A stretch of DNA of 64,000 nt, from assembly GCF_005893125.1 (NCBI RefSeq), contig NZ_VCJS01000042.1, positions 1 through 64,000 of the forward strand. The letters are read 5' to 3'. The notes below the pieces were generated by a model. That model was not told the DNA's origin, made no database searches, and saw nothing but the letters and a program-made list of their open reading frames with translations. The translations under genes and the position numbers were made by a program. How positions within the stretch are numbered: position 1 is the first letter of the stretch; every line of letters starts with the position of its first letter. Shown here piece after piece: positions 55,133 through 63,825 of this stretch. This DNA comes from Nonomuraea basaltis (GTDB taxonomy: Bacteria; Actinomycetota; Actinomycetes; Streptosporangiales; Streptosporangiaceae).

Positions 55133-56434
55133 TCACGACCGCTCGGCCATTGACGCCGCCTCGCCTGCAACCTGGCCGGACCGCCGGCCTCTGCGGTAGG
55201 CGATCAGCGCCGTCGTGATGAGGAGGGTCAGTACCAAGGCCTGCGCCGTGAGAGTCTCGATCGTCGGGTACACGCCCAGCAGGTCAGCCGAAGGAAATCT
55301 GGGCACGGGAGACACCGGAATGACGTTGCCCTCCTGAAGCTCCTTGACCCCGGTGCCGACGAAGCTGAAGGCCAGCACGGCCAGCAGGATGGAGGTTGCG
55401 AGGAAGAACGGCTTGAGCGGCAACGTGAGGCTCAGTACCCGGATCAGGACGTAGATGATCACAAGCAGGATCGCACCGAGTCCGACGCCGAGCCCGACCA
55501 TGTCGAGGTGAGCCTCGGAACGCCCCAGCAAGGCCTGATAGAAGAGGATGATCTCGGCGCCCTCACGGAACACGGCAAGGAACGCCACGGTGGCCAGCGA
55601 CATGAGGCTGCCCTTGGACAGGGAGGTATCCGCCCTGGATCTGATGTACCTGCTCCATGCCTGTGACTCCGCCTTCGACAGCAGCCAGTTGCTGACGTAG
55701 ATGAGCATTGCGGCGGCCAGCAGCATCGTCGCGCCCTCGATGATCTCCTGGCTCGCCCCGGTCAAGCCGGGCAGGCTGTCGAGCAGGAAGGCCAGCAGCA
55801 CACTTGACGCACCCGCGGCCAAGGCGCCCCAGTACACCGCCCGGACCTTGTCCTTGTTCCCCGACTTGATCAGATAGGCGATGATCGCGCCGACCACCAG
55901 GATCGCCTCGAACCCTTCCCGGAGAATGATCAGCAAAGATGCGAGGAAGATCGCCGTGGCGTTCTCCTGCGTGCCGTCCAAGCGGTTGGCGTCCTCGCGC
56001 AGCATCGAGGCGAGAGTGTCGAGGGAATCTCGTACGTCAACGTCCGGGGCATGATCGGCCATTGCCTTCTTTGCGGCGCTGAACTGGTACTCGACCGCGG
56101 CCGCCCGGTCGCCCGAGATGTAGGACATCACCGTCTTCTCGAAACCGAGTTTCTCGTAATGGCCGAAGTAGGCGATGTCGACCTGTGCCTTGGCCGCATT
56201 CTGGTCACCCGTGCGGTAGAGCTCGTACGCCTTGTCGAGGATGGTCTGCATCTCGTCGACGACGTCGTTCCAGGTCCGCTGTTCCGCCGCGGGGACCACC
56301 ATGAGAGCCGGTCTGTCCGAGGTTGCAGAGATGGCCGAGCGCACTGGGGTGGCCGCGCCATAGGCCAGGGACGGCACCGCGACCGCCACCCCGAGTGGCA
56401 CAAGCACCGCCACCACGAACAGGAGTCGCCTCAC
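55133..56434 (-). CDS. FTR1-family iron permease
   Basis: 433 residues from the GTG at 56434 (GGGGGATGAG upstream). After a signal sequence and an extracytoplasmic helical domain (AYELYRTGDQNAAKAQVDIA) come seven membrane helices with the two REXXE iron-passage motifs, REGFE near residue 175 and REGAE near 297. It is the first gene of the operon, and an iron box lies 97 bp upstream. Such permeases import ferrous or ferric iron in acidic or low-oxygen conditions. Confidence 0.9.
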   Translation of the reverse strand: MRRLLFVVAVLVPLGVAVAVPSLAYGAATPVRSAISATSDRPALMVVPAAEQRTWNDVVDEMQTILDKAYELYRTGDQNAAKAQVDIAYFGHYEKLGFEKTVMSYISGDRAAAVEYQFSAAKKAMADHAPDVDVRDSLDTLASMLREDANRLDGTQENATAIFLASLLIILREGFEAILVVGAIIAYLIKSGNKDKVRAVYWGALAAGASSVLLAFLLDSLPGLTGASQEIIEGATMLLAAAMLIYVSNWLLSKAESQAWSRYIRSRADTSLSKGSLMSLATVAFLAVFREGAEIILFYQALLGRSEAHLDMVGLGVGLGAILLVIIYVLIRVLSLTLPLKPFFLATSILLAVLAFSFVGTGVKELQEGNVIPVSPVPRFPSADLLGVYPTIETLTAQALVLTLLITTALIAYRRGRRSGQVAGEAASMAERS

Positions 56435-56530
56435 TGTCTCATCCCCCTTCCATCGGGGCGTGGAAGGTCGGGCCACAGGCCATCCACACCGAGGGCACGG
56501 AAACCGCCCCACCACGTGGGGCCCATCTCA

Positions 56531-56549
56531 TTAGGTAAGCCTCAGCTAA
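56531..56549. promoter_or_regulatory. DtxR/IdeR/DmdR-type iron box
   Basis: TTAGGTAAGCCTCAGCTAA matches about 15 of 19 positions of the actinobacterial iron box TTAGGTTAGGCTAACCTAA. It lies 97 bp upstream of the FTR1 start, so the operon is probably repressed when iron is sufficient. Confidence 0.75.
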
Positions 56550-56605
56550 GATATGGAGAAGCTCGCATCAGGCTGAGGGTCTTTGGGCCCAAGAATCCGG
56601 GACTT

Positions 56606-56836
56606 ATGGCACATGACCCTGGTTTCGGGCAAGGCGGCCAGTGGTGTTGGCGGGGCGGCGGCCGGCTGCTGTTGTGGCTGGTGGGATACGTGCTGCCGAT
56701 GGCCGGGTATGCGGGCATGGGCATCTTCCCGCCCCGGCTCGTCGCTGTGAGCAGCGGCCTTGCTCTGGTTGAGTTCGTTGTGGCGATCGCGATCGGCTCG
56801 TGGCGATATCGCGATCGGCCGATGCGGCATCGCTGA
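56606..56836 (+). CDS. Possible small membrane protein
   Basis: 76 residues with two hydrophobic segments (LLLWLVGYVLPMAGYAGMG and LVEFVVAIAIGSW). No ribosome binding site is evident and no family is recognised. It would be divergent from the iron operon. It may be a chance frame in GC-rich DNA. Confidence 0.3.
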   Translation: MAHDPGFGQGGQWCWRGGGRLLLWLVGYVLPMAGYAGMGIFPPRLVAVSSGLALVEFVVAIAIGSWRYRDRPMRHR

Positions 56837-57105
56837 GCAGAGCCACCTCCACCCTGGACGCGCGGGTGCCGGTGCTGAGGGCCGGGCCCACTCAACCAGG
56901 GAAGGTGCTCGACGAGACCGTCGCGCACGTGGTGCTGTCGACCGGAGCGTGAGGTGGCGCGTCAGCGCGATGGCTCCCAACCGTGCCGGGCGGCGGGCCT
57001 GCCTTCGTCTGTGCTGCGGCAGGCGATGTACGGGCCGGTGAGGTAGCGGATGGGGAGACGGCTGAATGGACGTGGCACGACCTCGGACGAACGGTCCTGT
57101 TTTCC
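56837..57105. other. Region upstream of ubiX without a clear gene
   Basis: About 270 bp; open frames here are short and of poor composition. It ends at a DosR-like box. Confidence 0.35.
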
Positions 57106-57119
57106 GGGACCAAAGACCC
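57106..57119. promoter_or_regulatory. DosR-like box upstream of the phenolic acid decarboxylase operon
   Basis: GGGACCAAAGACCC matches 12 of 14 core positions of GGGACT-WW-AGTCCC. It lies ~139 bp upstream of ubiX. Confidence 0.5.
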
Positions 57120-57257
57120 TTTGCCCGGTCCGCAGTGCGGCAGCAAGCTTGATCGCGCTGTCCAACCAGGTCTGGGTGGAGATCTTGATCAAGGCCGAGC
57201 GTCTGAGGAGCGAGATTTGACCGTCCGGCTAGGTCATATGCCAGGGATTGAGCCGCC

Positions 57258-57848
57258 ATGCGACTAATCGTGGGGATGACGGGTGCGACGGGTGCCGTGT
57301 TCGGTGTGCGGCTGCTGGAGAACCTGCGGCGCCTGCCGGAGGTGGAAACCCACCTGGTGCTCTCCCGCTGGGCCCGTACCACCGTCACGCTGGAGACGGG
57401 CCTGTCGGTGCGGGAGGTGAACGCGCTGGCCGACGTGGTGTACGGCCCCGACGACCAGGCAGCGCCGATCTCTTCGGGCTCTTTCCTGACCGGCGGGATG
57501 GTGATCGCGCCGTGCTCGATGAAAACTCTGGCCGGTATCCGCACGGGATATGCCGAAGGGCTGGTGGCCCGCGCGGCCGACGTGGTCATCAAGGAAGGCC
57601 GCAGGCTCGTGCTGGTGCCGCGCGAAACTCCGCTGAGTGAGATCCACCTGGAGAACATGCTCGCGCTGTCGCGCATGGGCGTGCGGATGGTGCCGCCGAT
57701 GCCCGCCTTCTACAACCACCCGAGGTCGGTCGACGACATCGTCGACCACGTGGTGGCCCGCGTTCTCGACCAGCTCGAGCTGCCCGCACTGGCTGCCAAA
57801 CGGTGGGCGGGTATGCGGGCCGCCGGCGACCTGAAGCCCATCGCCTGA
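57258..57848 (+). CDS. ubiX: UbiX-like flavin prenyltransferase
   Basis: 196 residues. The flavoprotein motifs MRLIVGMTGATGAVFGVRLL, SGSFLTGGMVIAPCSMKTLAG and LVLVPRETPLSEIHLENML are all present. The enzyme makes the prenylated FMN cofactor for the UbiD decarboxylase encoded next. In phenolic acid decarboxylase operons this is the B subunit (VdcB/BsdB). Confidence 0.93.
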   Translation: MRLIVGMTGATGAVFGVRLLENLRRLPEVETHLVLSRWARTTVTLETGLSVREVNALADVVYGPDDQAAPISSGSFLTGGMVIAPCSMKTLAGIRTGYAEGLVARAADVVIKEGRRLVLVPRETPLSEIHLENMLALSRMGVRMVPPMPAFYNHPRSVDDIVDHVVARVLDQLELPALAAKRWAGMRAAGDLKPIA

Positions 57849-57871
57849 TTTCCAAAGGAGCCCTGTCCGCC

Positions 57872-59296
57872 ATGGCCTTTGACGATCTCCGTAGTTTCCT
57901 GCGGCTGCTGGACAAGGAGGGCCAGTTGCTGCACGTCACGGACGAGGTGCAGCCGGAGCCGGACGTCGCCGCGGCCGCGAACGCCGCCGCGCGGATGGGC
58001 GACGCCGCGCCCGCCGTCTATTTCGACAACATCGCCGGCTTCTCGACGGCCAGGATCGCGGTGAACGTGCACGGCTCGTGGGCCAACCACGCCCTCGCGC
58101 TGGGGCTGCCCAAACAGACCGGCGTCAAGGAGCAGGTGGCGGAGTTCGCGCGCAGGTGGAAGGCGTTCCCCGTCGCGTCCGAGCGTCGGGCGGGCCCGCC
58201 GTGGGCGGCCTGCGCGATGGAAGGCGACGACGTGGACATCTTCCAGGTGCTGCCGCTCGTTCGGCTCAACGACGGGGACGGCGGTTTCTACATCGACAAG
58301 GCGGCGGTCGTCTCCCAAGACCCGGACGACCCGGACGACAGCGGCAAGCAGAACGTCGGCATCTACCGCATCCAGGTCAAGGGCAAGCGCAAGTTGGCAC
58401 TGCAGCCGGTGCCCATGCACGACATCGCCCACCACCTGCGCAAGGCCGAGGAGGCCGGCCAGGACCTCCCGGTGGCGATCGCGATCGGCAACGACCCGGT
58501 CATCACCATCGCGGCGGCCACGCCCCTGGGCTACGACGAGAACGAGTACGAACTGGCCGGCGCCCTCCGTGGCGCACCCGCCCCGATCGCCGAGGCGCCA
58601 CTGACCGGCCTGCCCGTGCCGTGGGGTTCCGAGGTGGTGATCGAGGGTGTCATCGAGGGACGCAAGCGCGAGATCGAGGGGCCGTTCGGAGAGTTCACCG
58701 GCCACTACTCCGGCGTCCGCAGCATGACGGTGATCCGCGTCGATCGGATCAACCACCGTCCGGACCCTATCTTCGAGCACCTCTACCTCGGCATGCCGTG
58801 GACCGAGATCGACTACCTGCTGGCCGCCAACACCAGCGTGCCGCTGTATGAGCAGCTCAAGCGGGAGTTCCCCGAGGTCCAGGCGGTCAACGCCATGTAC
58901 ACCCACGGCCTGGTCGTCATCGTCTCCACCCGCAAGCGCTACGGCGGCTTCGCCAAGGCGGTCGGCCTGCGGGTGCTCACCACGCCGCACGGCCTCGGGT
59001 ACGCCACCACCGTCATCGTGGTGGATGAGGACGTGGACCCGTTCAACCTGCCGCAAGTCATGTGGGCCCTGTCGACCAAGATGAACCCCGCAGACGACCT
59101 CGTCCGCGTGCCCAATCTGCCGGTGCTGGAGCTGGCCCCGCAGGCAAGGACACCCGGAATCGTCGACAAGCTGATCATCGACGCCACCACTCCCGTCGCG
59201 CCCGACCGCCGCGGCAGTTACCGCAACCAGGTCCGCGACCTGCCTGAGGCGGGCGAGTGGCTTACCCGGCTGCGGCACCTGGCCGCACACCGATAG
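57872..59296 (+). CDS. ubiD: UbiD-family aromatic acid decarboxylase (C subunit type)
   Basis: 474 residues from the ATG at 57872 (AAAGGAG upstream). UbiD hallmarks include IYRIQVKGKRKLALQPVPMH for metal and prFMN binding, PFGEFTGHYSG with the catalytic Glu, and DEDVDPFNLPQVMWALSTK. It is most like VdcC/BsdC, which decarboxylate vanillate or 4-hydroxybenzoate. The prFMN cofactor comes from the upstream UbiX. Confidence 0.93.
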   Translation: MAFDDLRSFLRLLDKEGQLLHVTDEVQPEPDVAAAANAAARMGDAAPAVYFDNIAGFSTARIAVNVHGSWANHALALGLPKQTGVKEQVAEFARRWKAFPVASERRAGPPWAACAMEGDDVDIFQVLPLVRLNDGDGGFYIDKAAVVSQDPDDPDDSGKQNVGIYRIQVKGKRKLALQPVPMHDIAHHLRKAEEAGQDLPVAIAIGNDPVITIAAATPLGYDENEYELAGALRGAPAPIAEAPLTGLPVPWGSEVVIEGVIEGRKREIEGPFGEFTGHYSGVRSMTVIRVDRINHRPDPIFEHLYLGMPWTEIDYLLAANTSVPLYEQLKREFPEVQAVNAMYTHGLVVIVSTRKRYGGFAKAVGLRVLTTPHGLGYATTVIVVDEDVDPFNLPQVMWALSTKMNPADDLVRVPNLPVLELAPQARTPGIVDKLIIDATTPVAPDRRGSYRNQVRDLPEAGEWLTRLRHLAAHR

Positions 59297-59305
59297 GAGA
59301 CGACC

Positions 59306-59551
59306 GTGACGACCATGACGACCATCTGTCCCCGCTGCGCCCACGGCACTCTCGACACCCTCTACAGCTCGCCCATACCTGATACCTGGGACGTGCTGCA
59401 ATGCCAGCGGTGCCACTACTGCTGGCGGACCAGCGAGCCGGAGCGTCGCACGCGGCGCGAGGCCTACCCCGACGGCTTCAAGCTCACGGCCGAGGAGATC
59501 ACCAGTGCTCCCGAGGTTCCGGCGATCCCGCCGCTGCGGACGGCGTCGTGA
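59306..59551 (+). CDS. Phenolic acid decarboxylase subunit D (VdcD/BsdD-like)
   Basis: 81 residues with two zinc-ribbon Cys pairs (ICPRCAHGTL and LQCQRCHYCWRTSEPE) and the C-terminal YPDGFKLTAEEI. Small D subunits of this sort accompany the B and C subunits in vanillate and hydroxybenzoate decarboxylases. Its presence supports the aromatic acid function for the UbiD protein. Confidence 0.9.
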   Translation: MTTMTTICPRCAHGTLDTLYSSPIPDTWDVLQCQRCHYCWRTSEPERRTRREAYPDGFKLTAEEITSAPEVPAIPPLRTAS

Positions 59552-59558
59552 AGGCGTC

Positions 59559-59999
59559 GTGAAGCTGATATACCCGCCGCCCATCCAGCGGGAACTGGCG
59601 GCGCACACCACCCTCACCCTGGCCTACGCCGACGAGCATCCCCAGGCCTGCGCCGTCTTTTACGCCTTGGCACCGGACGGCTCGCTGGCGTTCCTCAGCT
59701 CGCGCTCCACCGCCCACGGCCGCGCACTGGCGACGGCACCGCCCGAAGGACTCCCGGCCGCCTTCACCGCACACGACGATCATCAAGCATGGACGGCTCT
59801 TCACGGGCTCCAGGGACGAGGACGATGCCGTCCCGCGCCGAAGGCGGCACGGGATGCCTACATCCGGCGCTTCCCGTTCGTGACCACCCTGGCGGCGGCG
59901 CTGGCGGCAGCCGACTGCTGGGAGCTCCGGCCCGACTGGATCCGGCTGGTCAACAACGCCCAGGGCTTCGGCCAAAAGCTCGAATGGAAAGGGCGGTGA
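59559..59999 (+). CDS. Flavin-binding pyridoxamine oxidase-like protein
   Basis: About 146 residues from the GTG at 59559, seven bases after the vdcD-like stop. The split-barrel pattern FYALAPDGSLAFLSSRSTAH with GRALATAPPEGLPAAFT suggests an FMN-binding PPOX/YhbP-type fold. It is the last gene of the operon and may protect or reduce flavin. Substrate unknown. Confidence 0.65.
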   Translation: MKLIYPPPIQRELAAHTTLTLAYADEHPQACAVFYALAPDGSLAFLSSRSTAHGRALATAPPEGLPAAFTAHDDHQAWTALHGLQGRGRCRPAPKAARDAYIRRFPFVTTLAAALAAADCWELRPDWIRLVNNAQGFGQKLEWKGR

Positions 60000-60079
60000 G
60001 TGTGGCGGAGCAGACGCGTGCCACGCTCACCGCCGAATATGGGGTCGCTGTAGTCTCGGGGAAATGTGGGTCGGATTTG

Positions 60080-60116
60080 CCTGACCTGCACCGATGCAGG
60101 CAGGTTCCGTTTATTT
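60080..60116 (+). terminator. Terminator of the decarboxylase operon
   Basis: CCTGACCTGCA, a four-base loop, then TGCAGGCAGG form a stem with one mismatch, followed by a T-rich tract (TTCCGTTTATTTG). It lies 81 bp after the last gene. Confidence 0.7.
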
Positions 60117-60165
60117 GTCACTTCCGCCACCGTTCGCACGGTCCTGACCGGGTTGCGGTGTGGGG

Positions 60166-60480
60166 GTGGCCGTCGACCCGGATGTTCTCCGACGACAGTT
60201 GGAGCGGTTCCGGTCGTACCCGGACATCGGCCACGACGATCTGATCCGGTACTTCACCCTGGCACCCGCCGACGTCGCCTTCATCGACCCCGGCCGTGGC
60301 CGTGGCCCGACCGACAGATTGGGGCTTGCCGTTCAGCTGGCCACCTTGCCTTGGTTGGGGTTCGTGCCGGACGAGGTGAGCTCGGCTCCGGCGGTGGCGG
60401 TGGCCCGGCTGGCCGAGCGGCTGGGGGTGGTTTCGACCGTGCTCTCCCGGAGACCTGGTGCCGGACCGAGGCCCCGGTGG
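60166..60480 (+). pseudogene. Tn3-family transposase N-terminal fragment (DUF4158)
   Basis: VDPDVLRRQLERFRSYPDIG followed by HDDLIRYFTLAPADVAFI and LAVQLATLPWLGFVPDEV is the DUF4158 N-terminal domain of Tn3-type transposases. The frame decays after AERLGVV; the remaining ~850 residues are absent and the fragment abuts the nrdG gene. Confidence 0.65.
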
Positions 60481-60556
60481 TGGAGTACGAGCAGATCAGC
60501 CTGTGCGGCCTGCCGCCCCTCGTCGTCGCCTAACGGCTGTCCTCCAGGGTGCACTT

Positions 60557-61147
60557 TCACATGGCTCGCACCTCCTGCCACACGTGATCGTGTAGACCTT
60601 GCTGGGTCAGCCAGGTCTTCAGCTCGGTGACGCCGTCGTCGTCGAGCAGGGCCGGGTCGACCGTGGTGCGCAACTGGTGGGTGACGCCGGAGTCGAGCAG
60701 GAGGCGCAGGCTTCGCAGGGCGGGATCCGCGCTATTGCGTACACCGGTGACATTCTCGTACGCCATTGGAGATGCCTTGATGTCGAAGCCGACCCAGTCC
60801 ACCAAGCCTTCGTCCAGGATCCGCCCGAAGCGACGCGGGTAGCCGCCGCCGGTGTGCAGGCCCACCGCGTAGCCGAGTACCCGCACGTCGCGCATCGCCT
60901 CGGCCAAGCGCGATTGCAGCAGCGGCTCGCCGCCGGAAAAGACGACGCCGTCCAAAAGGCCCTGGCGACGGGCAAGGTGGGCCGTCACCGTCTCCCACCG
61001 CACGGTCGATTCGGCACCCGGGTCGAGCAGTTCGGGGTTGTGGCAGTAGCCACACCGCCAGGGGCAGCCCTGGCAGAAGACGGTGGTAACGAGGCGGCCC
61101 GGCCAGTCGCAGGTGGACAGCCGGGACCAGCCGCCGATGCGGATCAC
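60557..61147 (-). CDS. nrdG: Anaerobic ribonucleotide reductase activating protein
   Basis: 196 residues. The radical SAM motif is CQGCPWRCGYCHN near residues 25-37, with SGGEPLLQ following. It generates the glycyl radical on NrdD using SAM and a 4Fe-4S cluster. The ATG overlaps the nrdD stop as ATGA, so the pair is translationally coupled. Confidence 0.93.
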   Translation of the reverse strand: MIRIGGWSRLSTCDWPGRLVTTVFCQGCPWRCGYCHNPELLDPGAESTVRWETVTAHLARRQGLLDGVVFSGGEPLLQSRLAEAMRDVRVLGYAVGLHTGGGYPRRFGRILDEGLVDWVGFDIKASPMAYENVTGVRNSADPALRSLRLLLDSGVTHQLRTTVDPALLDDDGVTELKTWLTQQGLHDHVWQEVRAM

Positions 61148-62931
61148 GCGGGAACCGCTGCCCTCTCCTGGAAGTGCGTGCGCTCGGCGTGCTCGCCCTT
61201 CTTACCGATGTTGAAGGAGGAGACAGGGCGGTGGTAGCCCATGACCCGGGTCCACACCTCGCAGTCGCCGCCGCACGTCGGGCAGGTGGTGTGCTCGCTG
61301 GTCAAATAGCCGTGCTCGGGGCAGATGGAGAAGGTCGGCGTCACCGTCAGATAGGGCAGTGAGAACCGCTCCAGTGCGCGGCGTACCAGGGTGCGGCACG
61401 CGGCGGCGGAGGAGATTCGCTCGGACATGTACAAGTGGAGCACCGTACCGCCGGTGTACTTGGCCTGCAGCTCGTCCTGCCGCTCCAGCGCCTCGAACGG
61501 GTCGTCGGTCCAGCCCACCGGCAGTTGCGAGGAGTTGGTGTAGTACGGGTTCTCGTCCGTGCCCGCCTGCAGGATCCCGGGGAACCGGCGTCGGTCCTCC
61601 TTCGCGAAGCGATAGGTGGTGCCCTCGGCCGGGGTAGCCTCCAGGTTGTACAGGTGACCGGTCTGCTCCTGGAAGTCGACCATCCGTGTCCGCACGTGGT
61701 CGAGGAGCCGGACGGCGAGGGCGTGCCCCTCGGGGGCGGTGATGTCGTACGCGTCGTGCGTGAAGTTGCGGATCATCTCGTTGATGCCGTTCACGCCGAT
61801 GGTCGAGAAATGATTGCGCAGGGTGCCCAGATAGCGCTTGGTGTAGGGGAATAGGCCGTCGTCGATCAGGTCCTGGATCGTGACCCGCTTGATCTCCAGG
61901 CTGTCACAGGCCAGCTCCAACAGCCGGTCGAGGGCGTCGAAGAGGCCCTGTTCGTCGTCCGCGTGCAGGTAGCCGAGGCGGGCGCAGTTGATGGTGACCA
62001 CACCGAGGGAGCCGGTCTGCTCGGCGCTGCCGAACAGGCCGTTTCCGCGCTTGAGCAGCTCGGTCAGGTTCAGCTGCAGGCGGCAGCACATCGAGCGGAT
62101 CATGCCGGGGCTGAGGTCGGAGTTGATGAAGTTCTGGAAATACGGGAGCCCGTACTTCGCGGTCATTGCGAACAGACGCTCGGCGTTCTCGCTCTCCCAG
62201 GGGAAGTCCTCGGTGATGTTGTAGGTGGGGATCGGGAACGTGAAGACCCGACCGGCCGCGTCGCCCGCTGTCATGACCTCGATGTACGCACGGTTGATCA
62301 GGTCCATCTCGGCCTGCAGTTCCCCATAGGTGAAGTCCATCTCCTCGCCACCGATCACCGGCACCTGATCGCGCAGATCATCCGGGCAGGTCCAGTCGAA
62401 GGTGAGGTTGGTGAACGGCGTCTGGGTGCCCCAGCGGGACGGCACGTTGAGGTTGTGCACCATCTCCTGCATGCATTGGTACACCTCGTCGTACGCGATG
62501 GAGTCCTTGCGCACGAACGGCGCCATGTAGGTGTCGAACGAGCTGAACGCCTGGGCACCTGCCCACTCGTTCTGCAGCGTGCCGAGGAAGTTGACGATCT
62601 GCCCGGCCGCTGAGGAGAAGTGCTTCGGCGGCGCCGATTCGATCTGGCCTGACACCCCGTTGAAGCCCTCGGTCAGCAGGGTGCGCAGCGACCAGCCCGC
62701 GCAGTAGCCGGACAGCATGTCCAAGTCGTGGATATGAAAGTCGCCTTCGCGGTGGGCTCGACCAATGGAGCCGGGGTAGACCTGATCGAGCCAGTAGTTG
62801 GCCACCATCTTGCCGGCCGTGTTCAGGATGAGACCGCCCAGGGAGTAGCCCTGGTTGGCATTGGCATTGACCCGCCAGTCACTGCGGTCGAGGTACTCGG
62901 TCACCGATTCCACGGCATTGATCTGCGTCAC
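61144..62931 (-). CDS. nrdD: Anaerobic (class III) ribonucleoside-triphosphate reductase
   Basis: About 595 residues from the GTG at 62931 (GGGAGGG upstream), chosen because the longer frame from 63123 runs through the riboswitch. Characteristic segments include GDFHIHDLDMLSGYCAGWSL, TQTPFTNLTFDWTCP and MCCRLQLNLTELL; the C-terminal zinc site uses ICPEHGY and CPTCGG, and the glycyl radical is probably in RVMGYHRPVSSFNIGKKGE. It reduces ribonucleotides without oxygen, so the organism can probably make DNA precursors in anoxic niches. Lack of an N-terminal ATP-cone makes it shorter than E. coli NrdD. Confidence 0.93.
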   Translation of the reverse strand: MTQINAVESVTEYLDRSDWRVNANANQGYSLGGLILNTAGKMVANYWLDQVYPGSIGRAHREGDFHIHDLDMLSGYCAGWSLRTLLTEGFNGVSGQIESAPPKHFSSAAGQIVNFLGTLQNEWAGAQAFSSFDTYMAPFVRKDSIAYDEVYQCMQEMVHNLNVPSRWGTQTPFTNLTFDWTCPDDLRDQVPVIGGEEMDFTYGELQAEMDLINRAYIEVMTAGDAAGRVFTFPIPTYNITEDFPWESENAERLFAMTAKYGLPYFQNFINSDLSPGMIRSMCCRLQLNLTELLKRGNGLFGSAEQTGSLGVVTINCARLGYLHADDEQGLFDALDRLLELACDSLEIKRVTIQDLIDDGLFPYTKRYLGTLRNHFSTIGVNGINEMIRNFTHDAYDITAPEGHALAVRLLDHVRTRMVDFQEQTGHLYNLEATPAEGTTYRFAKEDRRRFPGILQAGTDENPYYTNSSQLPVGWTDDPFEALERQDELQAKYTGGTVLHLYMSERISSAAACRTLVRRALERFSLPYLTVTPTFSICPEHGYLTSEHTTCPTCGGDCEVWTRVMGYHRPVSSFNIGKKGEHAERTHFQERAAVPA

Positions 62932-62974
62932 GTCAGCCCTCCCACGAGGCAGCACGGAGAAGAGTCCTCGCCGC

Positions 62975-63150
62975 GCGGAGGTGCGCGGGAGGCCGTCGGC
63001 AGGTATCGGGCTCGGGCCGCCGTGCGGCCGCTCACCGTTGCGGGGCAGCCCCGGACTTCCACCGGGTTCCCTGTTGCCTCGGCAGACCTCTGTGGACGCC
63101 TGCCGAACCGACAGCCGCAACACTACATCTGGGGGTCATGGCGACACACC
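62975..63150 (-). promoter_or_regulatory. Cobalamin riboswitch upstream of nrdD
   Basis: On the minus strand the conserved core reads GGGAACCCGGTG, AAGTCCGGGGCTGC and CCCGCAACGGT (about 63072 down to 63032), and a B12-box-like AGCCCGATACCTGCC follows near 63012-62998. This is the cobalamin riboswitch consensus. A CCTCCC just downstream could pair with the GGGAGG of the nrdD ribosome binding site, giving translational control. So nrdD would be off when B12 is plentiful. Confidence 0.85.
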
Positions 63151-63187
63151 ACCACAGCATATTGAGTGACCTTCGGCCTTAAGCGTT

Positions 63188-63201
63188 GGGACTTAGGTCC
63201 C
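63188..63201. promoter_or_regulatory. DosR-like box upstream of nrdD
   Basis: GGGACTTAGGTCCC matches 13 of 14 core positions of GGGACT-WW-AGTCCC. It lies just upstream of the riboswitch, where the nrdD promoter should be. Confidence 0.6.
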
Positions 63202-63233
63202 ACAGAACGCCCCGTGGTTCTGTCGGCGACAAG

Positions 63234-63269
63234 GGATCTGGCTCAAAGTCCGGACTTCGAGCCAGATCC
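63234..63269. repeat. 36-bp near-perfect palindrome
   Basis: Outer arms GGATCTGGCTC (63234-63244) and GAGCCAGATCC (63259-63269) enclose AAGTCCGGACTT, itself a palindrome. It may be a terminator or operator between the nrd promoter and the integrase relic. Confidence 0.6.
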
Positions 63270-63284
63270 GCTACTCACGCAAAA

Positions 63285-63825
63285 TCACCCCCGCGATCCG
63301 CCCGGAACGCACCTCCATCGGTGCCCGAGAGATCCTTTCCCTGAACGTCGAGGATCTTGATCTGGAGTTCCGCCGCGCCCGGTTCGTCTCCAAAGGCGGC
63401 GCGATCGAATACGTGCACTGGGCCGTCCCAACAGCCCGGCTTCTGCCCCGCTTGCTCCAAGGCCGCCAAGCATGGCCGGCGTTCCTGGCCGACCGGCGCG
63501 CCCCGCTTCCGGACCCCGTGCGCCCGCGGCCGCCGACATCTGCCCCGTCACCGGGCGGGCGCGGCTGTCCTACCGCCGCGCGGAGTACCTGTTCAAGACC
63601 GTCTCCGTCGAGCTCGACCCGCACCGGCGGGGGTGGACCCTGCTTCAGCTCCGCCACCGTGCGTTGCAGCATCTCGCCCAGGCCGGCCCCACCGCGCCTG
63701 AGCTGCAGGCCAAGAGCCGCCACCAGCACCTGGCCATCCTCAGCCGCTACGTGCGCCTGCGAGAGGAGACCTCCGCCCGCATCACCGCCGAAGCCGACCC
63801 CGCCCAGCGCCGCCGACCTCGCTGA
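63285..63825 (+). pseudogene. Tyrosine recombinase/integrase, C-terminal relic with frameshift
   Basis: The frame begins near AREILSLNVEDLDLEFRRAR and runs with FVSKGGAIEYVHWAVPTARL; a shift near 63520 leads to ICPVTGRARLSYRRAEYLF then WTLLQLRHRALQHLAQAG and KSRHQHLAILSRYVRL. The R..HxxR..H pattern of tyrosine recombinases is partly visible, but the usual final tyrosine region (ERYxR) is RYVRL with Tyr present. The N-terminal half is absent. Confidence 0.7.

Noticed and set aside
56546-57676. 376-codon minus-strand frame across the ubiX promoter and gene
   Set aside because: Antisense to ubiX and the spacer; low-complexity composition and no motif.
62932-63123. 64-codon N-terminal extension of NrdD
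   Set aside because: It translates the cobalamin riboswitch; the GTG at 62931 has the good ribosome binding site and matches the family start.
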